Positions 18,087 through 26,243 of a stretch of 64,000 nucleotides of DNA are shown here, piece after piece (within the stretch, counting starts at the first letter, position 1; every line of letters begins with the position of its first letter). Source of the DNA: Auraticoccus monumenti. Its GTDB lineage: Bacteria; Actinomycetota; Actinomycetes; Propionibacteriales; Propionibacteriaceae. The translations under genes were made by a program, and so were the position numbers. The stretch is taken from NCBI RefSeq assembly GCF_900101785.1, contig NZ_LT629688.1, positions 1,178,001 through 1,242,000 on the forward strand, given 5' to 3'. Below the pieces are notes generated by a model, which saw only the letters and a list, made by a program, of their open reading frames with translations, did not search any database and was not told the DNA's origin.

Positions 18087-19433
18087 TCAGCCGTACTTCT
18101 TCGAGTTGGCCTCGAGGATCTTGGTGGCCCGCCCGGCGGCGTCGGAGAGCGCGGCCTGGGGGGTCTTGCTCCCCAGCACGGCCTCGTTGAGGGCCTTGTC
18201 CCACTCGGTCATGGCGTCACCGATGCCGGCCACCGGCGGCAGGAAGTGCAGCACGTCGACCTGCTGGGCGAGGGCGGACTGCTCGGGCAGCGCCTGGAAC
18301 TCCGCGGACTCGCGGACCGAGGTGCGGGCGGGCACCTGACCGGCCTTGGCCCACTCCAGGGACTGCTGGCTGATCCAGTTGAGGAAGACCCGCGCGGCCT
18401 GGCTCTTGTTCTCGTCGGGGGTCTTCATGGTGGGGAGCACGAACTGGTGCGAGCCCGCCCAGGCCGCCGGGGTGCCGCCGATGTTGGGCAGCGGTGCGAC
18501 GCCCCACTCGAGCTCCTCCTGCTCCTTGAGGGTGTTGACGTTCCAGATGCCGTTCCAGTTGAACGCGGTCTTGCCGTTCTGCAGGGCGATCGCGTCGGCG
18601 TCCTGGGCGATCTTGGACGGCGAGTGCCCGTCCTTGATCAGGTTCACGTACCAGGTCATGGCCTCCACGCCGGGGGCGTCGGCCCAGGTGACACCGGTGG
18701 CGTCGGGGCTGAACAGGTCGCCGCCGAACTGCCACAGCAGCGCCTGGACGGTCATCGAGCCGGTGAAGGGGAACGGGGTGGCCCAGTGCCCTTCGACGCC
18801 CTTGCTCTTCAGGGTGTCCAGCGCGGTGCCGTAGGACTCGGCGTCGGTCGGCGGGGCCTCGGGGTCCAGGCCGGCGTCCTCCATCACCTTCTTGTTGTAG
18901 AAGAAGCCGAGCGGGTGGACGTCCAGCGGGATGGCGTAGCGCTGCTCGCGCCACAGGCCGGCCTGCCAGGGCACCGGCGCGAAGTCGGCCTCGGACAGAC
19001 CGAGACCGGTGGCCACGTCGTCCAGCGGCTGGATGACCTTGCGGGCGGCGTTGGTGGCCACGGAGTCCACGTGCATGATCGCGATCTCGGGACCCTTGCC
19101 CGCGGTCACGGCACTCGGCAGCTTGGCGTAGTAGTCCGCCCACTGCATCGTGTTCATGGTGACCTTGATGTTCTCGTTCTCGGTCTGGAACTTCTCGACC
19201 AGCTTCTTCATGATCGGGCCGTCACCACCGGTGAAGCCGTTCCAGAACTGGAGGGTGACCGGGGGGCCGTCGTAGCCGCTGGTCCCGCCGTCACCGGTGG
19301 GGGCCTGGCTGCTGCCGGGCACGCCCGCCGAGCCGGCGCCGCCGCACGCGGCCAGACCCAGCGCGGCCGCTGCTCCCAGCCCGCCGGTGAGCAGGCCCCG
19401 TCGGGTGAGTGCGGACATCGTCGTCGGAGACAT
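18087..19433 (-). CDS. Sugar ABC transporter substrate-binding lipoprotein
   Basis: 448 residues of the extracellular solute-binding family 1. The signal has an RR pair (LTRRGLLTGGLG) and a lipobox ending at Cys of about 30 (LGLAACGG), suggesting Tat export and lipid anchoring. The mature protein opens with VTLQFWNGFTGGDG, typical of CUT1 sugar-binding proteins. The stop of the GH51 gene and this ATG overlap as TGATG, and GGAAGGAACCACTG precedes the start. Likely captures arabinosides released by the GH43 enzymes. Confidence 0.92.
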   Translation of the reverse strand: MSPTTMSALTRRGLLTGGLGAAAALGLAACGGAGSAGVPGSSQAPTGDGGTSGYDGPPVTLQFWNGFTGGDGPIMKKLVEKFQTENENIKVTMNTMQWADYYAKLPSAVTAGKGPEIAIMHVDSVATNAARKVIQPLDDVATGLGLSEADFAPVPWQAGLWREQRYAIPLDVHPLGFFYNKKVMEDAGLDPEAPPTDAESYGTALDTLKSKGVEGHWATPFPFTGSMTVQALLWQFGGDLFSPDATGVTWADAPGVEAMTWYVNLIKDGHSPSKIAQDADAIALQNGKTAFNWNGIWNVNTLKEQEELEWGVAPLPNIGGTPAAWAGSHQFVLPTMKTPDENKSQAARVFLNWISQQSLEWAKAGQVPARTSVRESAEFQALPEQSALAQQVDVLHFLPPVAGIGDAMTEWDKALNEAVLGSKTPQAALSDAAGRATKILEANSKKYG

Positions 19434-21055
19434 CAGTGGTTCCTTCCATCGGTGGGCGATTCGTCGCGGGCCGACGATCGGTCGAGCGGGGCGGGGGTGG
19501 TGCTGGGGGCGGCGGAGAGCCGCAGGCAGTGCCAGGAGACCGCCGGCAGGGAGGCGGTCAGCCGGCCGTCGTCCAGGGTCGCGTCGCCCGGGCGCGGGAC
19601 GACCCGCTCGGGCTGGGCGGCGGTGTTGGTCGCGGCGGGGTCGGCGTCGGTGAGCACCAGGTGCTCCACCAGCGAGAGGTCGCCGAAGCGGGACAGGTCG
19701 AGGTCGAGGGTGAGGTCGCCGACGAGGCCGCGGTTGACGGCCAGCACGACCAGTTCCCCGGTGGTCTCGTCCCAGGTCGCCACCGTGTGCAGCTGGTCGA
19801 CCTCGCCGTAGCGCGCGGTGGCCACCAGCGGGGAGTCGACCGCCAGCCGGAGCACCGTGCCACGGGCGTGCCGGGCGGTGAGGGCGAAGGGGTGGAAGAT
19901 CGTCTGCCGCCAGGCCGGACCGCCGGGCTCGGTCATGATCGGGGCGATCACGTTGACCAGCTGGGCCTGGCAGGCCATCGAGACCCGGTCGGTGTGACGG
20001 AGCAGCGTGATCAGCAGGCTGCCGACCACCACGGCGTCGGTCAGGTCGTAGACGTCCTCGATCAGGGGTGCCACGTCGCGGATGTCCAGACCGAGCTCGC
20101 CGGGGAAGCGGGACTGGTACCAGACGTTCCACTCGTCGAAGCTGACGTCGATGCGCCGGTCCGAGCCGCGGACGGCGGCCACGTGGTCGGCGGTGGCCAC
20201 CACGGCGTCGATGAACCGCTCCATGTCCTCGGCGCTGGCCAGGAAGGAGTCGACGTCGCCGTCGACCGGCTCGTAGTAGGCGTGGGCGGAGATGTGGTCG
20301 ACCTGGTCGAAGGCCTGCTCCAGGACGACTCGCTCCCAGGTGCCGAAGGTGGGCATCGACCGGTTGCTCGAGCCGCAGGCGACCAGCTCGAGGGTCGGGT
20401 CGAAGCGCTTCATGGCCCGGCCGACCTCCTCGGCCACGCGGGCGTACTCCTCGGGGGTCTTGTGCCCCATCTGCCAGGGGCCGTCCATCTCGTTGCCCAG
20501 GCACCAGAGCCGGACGTCCCAGGGCTCGGTGCGGCCGTTGGCCACGCGGCGGTCGGCGGTGGCGAGGCCGGGCTCGGCGTTGGTGTACTGCAGCAGGTCC
20601 ACGGCCTCGGCCAGCCCGCGGGTGCCCAGGTTGACCGCCATCATCGGCTCGACGCCGATGCGCTCGCACCAGCCCAGGAAGTCGTCGGTGCCGACCTGGT
20701 TGGGCTCGATGGCCCGCCAGGCGAGGTCGAGGGTGACGGGGCGCTCCTCGCGCGGGCCGACGCCGTCCTCCCAGCGGTAGTTGGAGACGAAGTTGCCGCC
20801 GGGGTAGCGCACCATCGTGACGCCGAGCTCGTCGACCAGCCCGGCGACGTCAGCACGGAAGCCGTGCTCGTCGGCGGTGGGGTGGTCGGGCTCGTAGACG
20901 CCGGTGTAGACGCAGCGGCCCATGTGCTCCACGAAGGAGCCGAAGAGCCGGGGTCGGACCGGGGCGAGGACGAAGGCCGGGTCGGCCACCACCCTCGCGA
21001 GGGCGAGCTGGGGCGGCCGGGCGATCCCGGTCGTGGGCGATGGGGTGGTCTCCAC
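19433..21055 (-). CDS. GH51 alpha-L-arabinofuranosidase, intracellular
   Basis: 540 residues without a signal peptide. The family opening FGSFVEHMGRCVYTGVYEPDH is followed by a TIM barrel with the acid/base Glu in LWCLGNEMDGPWQMG (about residue 186) and the nucleophile Glu in VSFDEWNVWY (about 310), then a C-terminal beta domain. It removes terminal arabinofuranose from imported oligosaccharides. The GTG at 21055 is preferred over the ATG 7 codons upstream (21076) because GGAGAGG lies 5-6 bases before it. First gene of a six-gene operon, divergent from the LacI regulator. Confidence 0.92.
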   Translation of the reverse strand: METTPSPTTGIARPPQLALARVVADPAFVLAPVRPRLFGSFVEHMGRCVYTGVYEPDHPTADEHGFRADVAGLVDELGVTMVRYPGGNFVSNYRWEDGVGPREERPVTLDLAWRAIEPNQVGTDDFLGWCERIGVEPMMAVNLGTRGLAEAVDLLQYTNAEPGLATADRRVANGRTEPWDVRLWCLGNEMDGPWQMGHKTPEEYARVAEEVGRAMKRFDPTLELVACGSSNRSMPTFGTWERVVLEQAFDQVDHISAHAYYEPVDGDVDSFLASAEDMERFIDAVVATADHVAAVRGSDRRIDVSFDEWNVWYQSRFPGELGLDIRDVAPLIEDVYDLTDAVVVGSLLITLLRHTDRVSMACQAQLVNVIAPIMTEPGGPAWRQTIFHPFALTARHARGTVLRLAVDSPLVATARYGEVDQLHTVATWDETTGELVVLAVNRGLVGDLTLDLDLSRFGDLSLVEHLVLTDADPAATNTAAQPERVVPRPGDATLDDGRLTASLPAVSWHCLRLSAAPSTTPAPLDRSSARDESPTDGRNH

Positions 21056-21087
21056 CGTGTCCTCTCCGTCGAGCACGAGCCACGCCG

Positions 21088-21147
21088 TTTACAACGGTTG
21101 ACGTGGCCGGGTGAACCATTTCTACAACGGTTGACCTGCGTTGTAAA
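21088..21147. promoter_or_regulatory. LacI-type operator array between GH51 operon and regulator
   Basis: TACAACGGTTGAC occurs twice in direct orientation (21090-21102 and 21123-21135), 33 bases apart or about three helical turns. TTTACAACG (21088-21096) and CGTTGTAAA (21139-21147) form an outer inverted pair. A minus-strand promoter, TTTACA (21142-21147), 17-base gap, TAGAAA, overlaps the array, as does the plus-strand regulator promoter. This layout would let the LacI protein repress both directions and perhaps loop the DNA. Confidence 0.7.
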
Positions 21148-21158
21148 GCGGCTAGGCT
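21131..21158 (+). promoter_or_regulatory. Promoter of the lacI-family gene
   Basis: TTGACC (21131-21136), a 16-base gap, then TAGGCT (21153-21158). The -35 box overlaps the second TACAACGGTTGAC operator, implying autoregulation. Transcription should begin close to the ATG at 21166. Confidence 0.55.
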
Positions 21159-21165
21159 GCCCACC

Positions 21166-21201
21166 ATGGAACCGTCGAGGACCGGGCGGTCCGGCCGGTG
21201 A
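21166..21201 (+). CDS. Possible leaderless 11-residue upstream ORF (leader peptide)
   Basis: ATG 7 bases after the TAGGCT box opens MEPSRTGRSGR and stops at TGA 21199-21201, 16 bases before the lacI GTG and in a different frame. The geometry equals that of the leaderless genes elsewhere in the window. It may couple translation to the regulator or simply be chance; four of its 11 codons are Arg or Lys-like charged (Arg). Confidence 0.35.
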   Translation: MEPSRTGRSGR

Positions 21202-21217
21202 GCGGGGCGGTCTCGCC

Positions 21218-22318
21218 GTGACCGCGCGGTTGAAGGACGTCGCCGCCCGCGCCGGGGTCTCGGTGAAGACGGCCTCGAACGTGATCAACGACTACCCGCA
21301 CATCACCCCCGCCACCCGGGCCAAGGTCGAGGCGGCCATCCGCGAGCTGCGCTACCGGCCCAACGTCAGCGCGCGCCAGCTCAAGCACGGCAAGGCCGGC
21401 TTCCTGGCCCTGGCCGTGCCGGCCATGGAGTCGCCCTACTTCGCCGAGCTGGCCGCGCTGGTGAGCGCCGAGGCCACCCGCCGGGGCTACCTGATGCTGC
21501 TCGACACCACCGGTGCCGACGCCGAGGCCGAGCGGCTGGTGCTGGACGGCGTGCGCAGCCACCTGATCGACGGGGTGATCTTCTCCCCGCTGGCGCTGTC
21601 GGCCGAGGAGATCGCCGACCGGGCCGACCGGCTGCCGATGGTGCTGCTCGGGGAGCGGGGGGTGCCGCCGGGCTACGACCACGTCGCGGTCGACTCCGTG
21701 GCCGCGGCCCGCAGTGTCACCGAGCACCTCGTCTCGCTGGGTCGGCGCCGGGTGGCGGCGATCGGCCGGGAGTCGGTCCGCGGGACGGCGTCGGTGCGGC
21801 TGGACGGCTACCAGCAGGCGCTGGCCGCCGCCGGGCTGGCCCTGGCCCCCGAGCTGGTGCGCGGGGTCGCCCACTACGAGCGCGAGGACGGCCGGCGGGC
21901 CATGCACGAGCTGCTGGCGCTCCCCGACCCGCCGGACGCGGTCTTCTGCTTCAACGACCTCCTCGCCGTCGGTGCGCTGCGGGCCTGCGCCGAGGCCGGC
22001 GTCAGCGTCCCCGATCAGGTGGCGGTGGCCGGCTTCGACGACATCGCCGAAGGTCGTTACTCCACCCCGGCGCTGACCACGGTCGCGGCGGACCTGACCG
22101 TGCTGTGCCGGGAGGCGCTCCGGCTGCTGATCGCGCGGATCGAGAACGAGTCGACCGGGCCGGAGTCGGTCGAGGTGCCCTGGACCCTGCAGGTGCGCGA
22201 GAGCACGGTGGGTCGGGGTGGCCTGGTGACGGCGGGCGGGGTCGTGGCCGAGCCGTCGGCGTCCGGTGCCCTGGTGGGCGGCGGTGGCGGGAGCGGGACC
22301 GTCTCTGTTGGTGGTTGA
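21218..22318 (+). CDS. LacI-family transcriptional regulator of the arabinoside operon
   Basis: 366 residues. An N-terminal helix-turn-helix and hinge (ARLKDVAARAGVSVKTASNV, then YRPNVSARQLKHGK) precede a periplasmic-binding-like effector domain (about 60-335), with FNDLLAVGALRACAEAG and VAGFDDIAEGRYSTPALTT typical of the family. A Gly/Ser/Ala-rich tail of about 30 residues follows. GTG at 21218 lies close to where the domain begins. It is divergent from the GH51-ABC-GH43 operon, with operators in between, so arabinose or an arabino-oligosaccharide is the probable inducer. Confidence 0.92.
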   Translation: MTARLKDVAARAGVSVKTASNVINDYPHITPATRAKVEAAIRELRYRPNVSARQLKHGKAGFLALAVPAMESPYFAELAALVSAEATRRGYLMLLDTTGADAEAERLVLDGVRSHLIDGVIFSPLALSAEEIADRADRLPMVLLGERGVPPGYDHVAVDSVAAARSVTEHLVSLGRRRVAAIGRESVRGTASVRLDGYQQALAAAGLALAPELVRGVAHYEREDGRRAMHELLALPDPPDAVFCFNDLLAVGALRACAEAGVSVPDQVAVAGFDDIAEGRYSTPALTTVAADLTVLCREALRLLIARIENESTGPESVEVPWTLQVRESTVGRGGLVTAGGVVAEPSASGALVGGGGGSGTVSVGG

Positions 22319-22326
22319 CTGGTCCC

Positions 22327-23550
22327 GTGTCTGAATCGATTTTGAACGCGTCCCGGGTGGAGCTCGACCGGGCCGCCGTGGTGCGGTGGCGCAACGGCGT
22401 CTTCCTGGTGTTCCTGGCCACGGGGCTGACGTTCTCGTCCTGGGCGGCGCGGCTGCCGCGGGTCCGCGACGAGCTCGGCGCGACGACCGGCCAGATGGGT
22501 CTGGTGGTGCTGGCCATGGCCATCGGCTCGATCGTCGGGCTGGTCGCGAGCAGCCACGTGCTGGCCCGCTTCGGCTCCCAGCGGACGATGGCCTTCTTCT
22601 TCGCCCTGCTCGGGGCGGGGATGGTGGCCGCCGGGATGGGCGTGGAGCTGGTCAGCTACCCGCTGCTCGCGGCCGGCATGGTGCTGGCCGGGTTGGGCAT
22701 GGGCACCACCGACGTCGCGATGAACCTCAACGGCGCGGTGGCCGAGCGGGCGCTGGGTCGCACCGTGATGCCGCTGTTCCACGCGTTCTTCAGCTTCGGG
22801 ACCATGGGCGGGGCCGGCATCGGGGCGCTGGCCGAGCTGCTCGGGGTGGGTGTGGGCCCGCAGATGGCGGTGCTCGCCGTCGTGCTGGTGGCCGCGGTGC
22901 TGGTCGGCGTGCGCTGGACCCAGCACGAGAACAGCCTGGACACCCGGGCGGAGGCCGACGAGCCGGCGTCGACCGCGCGTGACCGGCTGGCCGTGTGGCG
23001 CCAGCCGGCCACCATCCTGATCGGCCTGATCGTGCTCGGGATGGCCCTCGCGGAGGGCAGCGCCAACGACTGGGTGGCGCTGGCCATGGTCGACGGCCAC
23101 CAGACCAGCAACGCCGTCGGCGGGGCCGGTCTGGTCGTCTTCGTGACGGCGATGACCGTCGGCCGGGTCGCGGGGGTGTGGGTGCTGGACCGCTTCGGCC
23201 GGGTGCCGGTGCTGCGGGCCACCGCGCTGGTGGCCTCGGTGGGGCTGGCCACCACGATCTTCTCCCCGTGGACGTCGCTCGCCTTCGTCGGCATCGCCCT
23301 GTGGGGGCTCGGCTCGTCGCTCGGGTTCCCGGTCGGCATGTCGGCCGCCGCCGACGACCCGCGCCAGGCCGCGGCCCGGGTCAGCGCCGTGGCCACCATC
23401 GGCTACGTCGCCTTCCTGGTCGGACCGCCGGTGATCGGGTTCCTCGGTGAGCAGGTCGGGATCCTGCACGCGCTTCTGGTGGTGCTGGTCCTGGTGGCCC
23501 TGGTGGCCTTCGTCGCACCGGCCGCGCGGGAGCAGTCGCTGGAGCGGTGA
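22327..23550 (+). CDS. MFS transporter, YbjJ/FucP-like
   Basis: 407 residues with about 12 membrane segments in two halves joined by a polar loop near residues 195-225. Seen are the early SSWAARLPRVRDELGATTGQMG helix and GMGTTDVAMNLNGAVAERALG, characteristic of YbjJ-like permeases. It follows the LacI gene by 8 bases on the same strand, so co-expression is likely; it could export or import a sugar or sugar acid. The GTG start at 22327 is the first in frame after the regulator stop. Confidence 0.85.
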   Translation: MSESILNASRVELDRAAVVRWRNGVFLVFLATGLTFSSWAARLPRVRDELGATTGQMGLVVLAMAIGSIVGLVASSHVLARFGSQRTMAFFFALLGAGMVAAGMGVELVSYPLLAAGMVLAGLGMGTTDVAMNLNGAVAERALGRTVMPLFHAFFSFGTMGGAGIGALAELLGVGVGPQMAVLAVVLVAAVLVGVRWTQHENSLDTRAEADEPASTARDRLAVWRQPATILIGLIVLGMALAEGSANDWVALAMVDGHQTSNAVGGAGLVVFVTAMTVGRVAGVWVLDRFGRVPVLRATALVASVGLATTIFSPWTSLAFVGIALWGLGSSLGFPVGMSAAADDPRQAAARVSAVATIGYVAFLVGPPVIGFLGEQVGILHALLVVLVLVALVAFVAPAAREQSLER

Positions 23551-24211
23551 GCCGGTCGCGGGACGCCATCTAAATGGGTCGGTGGCTGGCGGCGCGCCCA
23601 TCAGAGACGCCTTGAGCACTGTCCGCCAGGCATCGCGGGTTGCACTCGCGGCCCGGACCCGCTCTCCGCGGTCTACCGCGCGCGTCTCCTACCCCGTGGA
23701 ACCGGCTCCGGCGTTCGGCGCCCACCGGTTCCGACTGGGCGGAGCTGACGCGCGGCAGACGGCCCGTCTGGAGGCGCCCGCAGATGCAGCACCCGGTTTC
23801 GCAGGCCGTCGATGGCGATTCATCAGAGCCACAGTCGGCGGCCACGACCCCCTCGAACGGCCATCCGCCACGGCCGGGGTTGTGTCGGCTCCGGCGTGGG
23901 TGCCGTTTCGCCCCGTGGACCGCTGTGCCGACTGGCTCGCGGCCGGTCCTGACCCCAGGTGGCTCCATGTTGACCGCGCGTTCGGTCCATGGCGTGCAGC
24001 GGTCCTGGTGGACAGCTTCGTGTCGCCGTTCCCCTCACGGTCGGGTGGCCCTCTGGGCTCCAGCCCACGAGGGGCGACGCACCAGCCCTGTGTCCCGCGC
24101 TTCATGCCCGCCTTGGTACCCGGACGACGAGTCCGTCGGACCCGATGGCGGGCTGTGTGTACAACGACACCGTGAGACCGGTGGAGCCGCGGAAATGTCA
24201 GTGGCCGTCCG
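23551..24211. other. Gene-free interval of about 660 bases
   Basis: I find no supported gene here. Possible frames on both strands lack the G/C third-position bias of neighbouring genes and show no recognisable domain; base composition is visibly less GC-rich (TGTGTGTACAACGACACCG near 24157). No tRNA-like fold or strong terminator is evident. It may hold regulatory DNA or a decayed gene. Confidence 0.5.
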
Positions 24212-24217
24212 TAGATT
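24212..24217 (+). promoter_or_regulatory. -10 box of a leaderless promoter for the DUF222/HNH gene
   Basis: TAGATT 6 bases before the ATG at 24224, with no ribosome-binding sequence between. Confidence 0.5.
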
Positions 24218-24223
24218 CGGTAC

Positions 24224-25864
24224 ATGGACGCAGCTCAGGAGGTGCTTGCACGGGTGTCGCCGTTGATGGCCCCGGGTGCTGCGAGCACGCCTGACGCCAC
24301 CGGTGGGATTGCCGTCGATGCATCGCTGGTCCAGTCCTGGACGGAGCGTCTGACGACCACCACCGAGCTCGATGTCGAGCCCGCGGCGCTGGTCGATGTG
24401 ATCCGGGCGCTGGAGGTGCTGAAGTGCGCTGCCGAGGCGGTGCAGGCCGTCGCGGCCGCCGAGCTGGACCGGGAGACCCGCGCTGAGGAGGGGCGTCGCG
24501 GAGTCCCGGCCGCTCGGCAGGGGCGCGGTGTGGCCGCCCAGGTCGCCCTGGCGCGGCGGGAGTCACCCGCGCGGGGCCGGCAGCACCTCGGCCTGGCGCT
24601 CGTGCTGGACCGGGAGCTGCCCCACACCCTCGACGCGCTCCGGGCCGGGCGGATCTCCGAGTGGCGGGCGACCCTGCTGGCCCGGGAGACCGCCTGCCTG
24701 TCCCGGGAGCACCGCGCCGAGGTCGACCACGCCATGGCCGGGGACCCTGACCGGTTGGAGGCGATGGGTGAGGGGCAGCTGATCGCCGAGGCCCGCGCCC
24801 GTTCCTACCGCCTCGACCCCGAGGCCGCGGTGCAGCGACGCCGTCGCGCCGAGGCCGAGCGGCGGGTGAGCCTGCGACCGGCACCGGACACGATGAGCCA
24901 GCTCAGCGCCCTGCTCCCGGTGAAGGACGGGGTCGCGGTCCACGCCTTCCTGTGCCGGCAGGCCGACGCCGAGGTCGCCGCCGGTGACGGGCGTGGCCGC
25001 GGGCAGATCATGGCCGACACCCTCGTCGAACGGGTCCTGGGCACCAGCCGTGCGCACGACCGCTCCCACGGCGCCGCGCCGGATGACGTGCCGCACAGCC
25101 CGGACCCGGGTGGACGGTCCGAGGCGGAGGGCGAGCGCGGTCCGTCGTGTGCCAGCGGTGAGCCCGGCGGCGCGTACTCGCAGTGCGGTGAGCCCGGTGG
25201 CGCGTACACGCAGGCGGGTGAGCCGCGCGGGTCGTCGCAGCAGCGCGACAGCGAGACCGGTGGCGGCCAGAGCGCGACTCCTCGGTCGGGTGGGGGCAGC
25301 GGTGAGGCGAGCGCGGCGGAGACGTCGGTGATGATCCACCTCCTGGTCTCCGACACCGTCCTCCTCGGCGGGCCGGGCGCCGGTCACGTCGACGGCTACG
25401 GCCCCGTCCCCGCCGACCTCGCCCGCCAGCTCGCCACCACCGACCGCGCCTGGATCCGCCGCCTCTACACCACCCCCGGCACGGGCGAGCTGGTCGCCGC
25501 GGACAGCCGCGCCCGCCGCTACCCCGCCCGCCTGGCCCAGCTGATCCGACTCCGCGACCGGACCTGCCGCACCCCCTGGTGCGACGCCCCGATCCGGCAC
25601 ACCGACCACGTCGTCCCCGCCACCGACGGCGGCGCGACCTCGTTGGGCAACGGTCAAGGTCTGTGCGAGGCCTGCAACTACGCCAAGGAGTCACCCGGCT
25701 GGACCGCCCGACCACGCCCCGGCCCGCGCCACACCGTCCGCACCACCACACCCACCGGCCACGGCTACCAGTCCACGGCACCACCACCGCTCGACCCGGC
25801 GCTCCTCACGCCGATCGGTCCCCATCCGGGTGACGGTAAGGGCGGACACGCGCTCACCGCGTGA
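24224..25864 (+). CDS. DUF222 / HNH endonuclease-domain protein (13E12 family)
   Basis: 546 residues. The DUF222 helical domain covers about 25-265. A linker of about 280-365 is low complexity, with SGEPGGAYSQ / GEPGGAYTQ / GEPRGSSQQ repeats. The HNH nuclease domain lies near residue 447: CRTPWCDAPIRHTDHVVPA, then GGATSLGNGQGLCEACNYAK, with Cys pairs for structural zinc and the HNH His/Asn residues. Members are multicopy in actinobacterial genomes and thought to be DNases, possibly mobile; target unknown. The start is fixed by the TAGATT box. Confidence 0.88.
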   Translation: MDAAQEVLARVSPLMAPGAASTPDATGGIAVDASLVQSWTERLTTTTELDVEPAALVDVIRALEVLKCAAEAVQAVAAAELDRETRAEEGRRGVPAARQGRGVAAQVALARRESPARGRQHLGLALVLDRELPHTLDALRAGRISEWRATLLARETACLSREHRAEVDHAMAGDPDRLEAMGEGQLIAEARARSYRLDPEAAVQRRRRAEAERRVSLRPAPDTMSQLSALLPVKDGVAVHAFLCRQADAEVAAGDGRGRGQIMADTLVERVLGTSRAHDRSHGAAPDDVPHSPDPGGRSEAEGERGPSCASGEPGGAYSQCGEPGGAYTQAGEPRGSSQQRDSETGGGQSATPRSGGGSGEASAAETSVMIHLLVSDTVLLGGPGAGHVDGYGPVPADLARQLATTDRAWIRRLYTTPGTGELVAADSRARRYPARLAQLIRLRDRTCRTPWCDAPIRHTDHVVPATDGGATSLGNGQGLCEACNYAKESPGWTARPRPGPRHTVRTTTPTGHGYQSTAPPPLDPALLTPIGPHPGDGKGGHALTA

Positions 25865-25891
25865 CGGCGATGCACCACCCGGTGCAGCGAG

Positions 25892-25919
25892 CTGCCCACC
25901 GGTTCTGTCCGGTGGGCAG
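25892..25919 (+). terminator. Rho-independent-type hairpin after the HNH gene
   Basis: CTGCCCACCGG, loop TTCTGT, CCGGTGGGCAG: a perfect 11-bp stem 28 bases after the stop, without a T-run, as usual at this GC content. The following stretch, 25920-26243, shows nothing I can support. Confidence 0.75.
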
Positions 25920-26243
25920 GGGTGGCCTCGGGGCTGAGGCGTGTCAGGTTCCGGCCGGGAGGCCCCGGGCAGGAGCGGCTGAGCGCCCCGTGGGTGACGG
26001 CTGCCTCCCGGTGCGAACAGATGGATCAGCGACGCGCCGCGAGGAGTGACATCACGAGATGGGTGAGGCAGCAAGGGTCCGCAGCGCGCAGCGGCCGCTC
26101 CGCCGCCGGGGCTCGATCGTGTCGCGGTCGCCACTCCACACCGCTGGGGCTCAGCCGCGCCCCGGCTCGCGGGAACTGCGCCGGCAAGGGAGGCCCAGCT
26201 GGAGCGGGACGGCCGAGCCGGCGGCAGCAGCTCCTCCTCCGAC

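Noticed and set aside
19409-22318. A 969-codon plus-strand frame ending in the LacI regulator
   Set aside because: Only the last 366 codons are LacI; the earlier part is antisense to the GH51 gene and crosses the operator region.
23570-23968. A 132-codon minus-strand frame in the gene-free interval
   Set aside because: No domain, no ribosome site, Cys/Arg-rich translation and no third-position GC bias.
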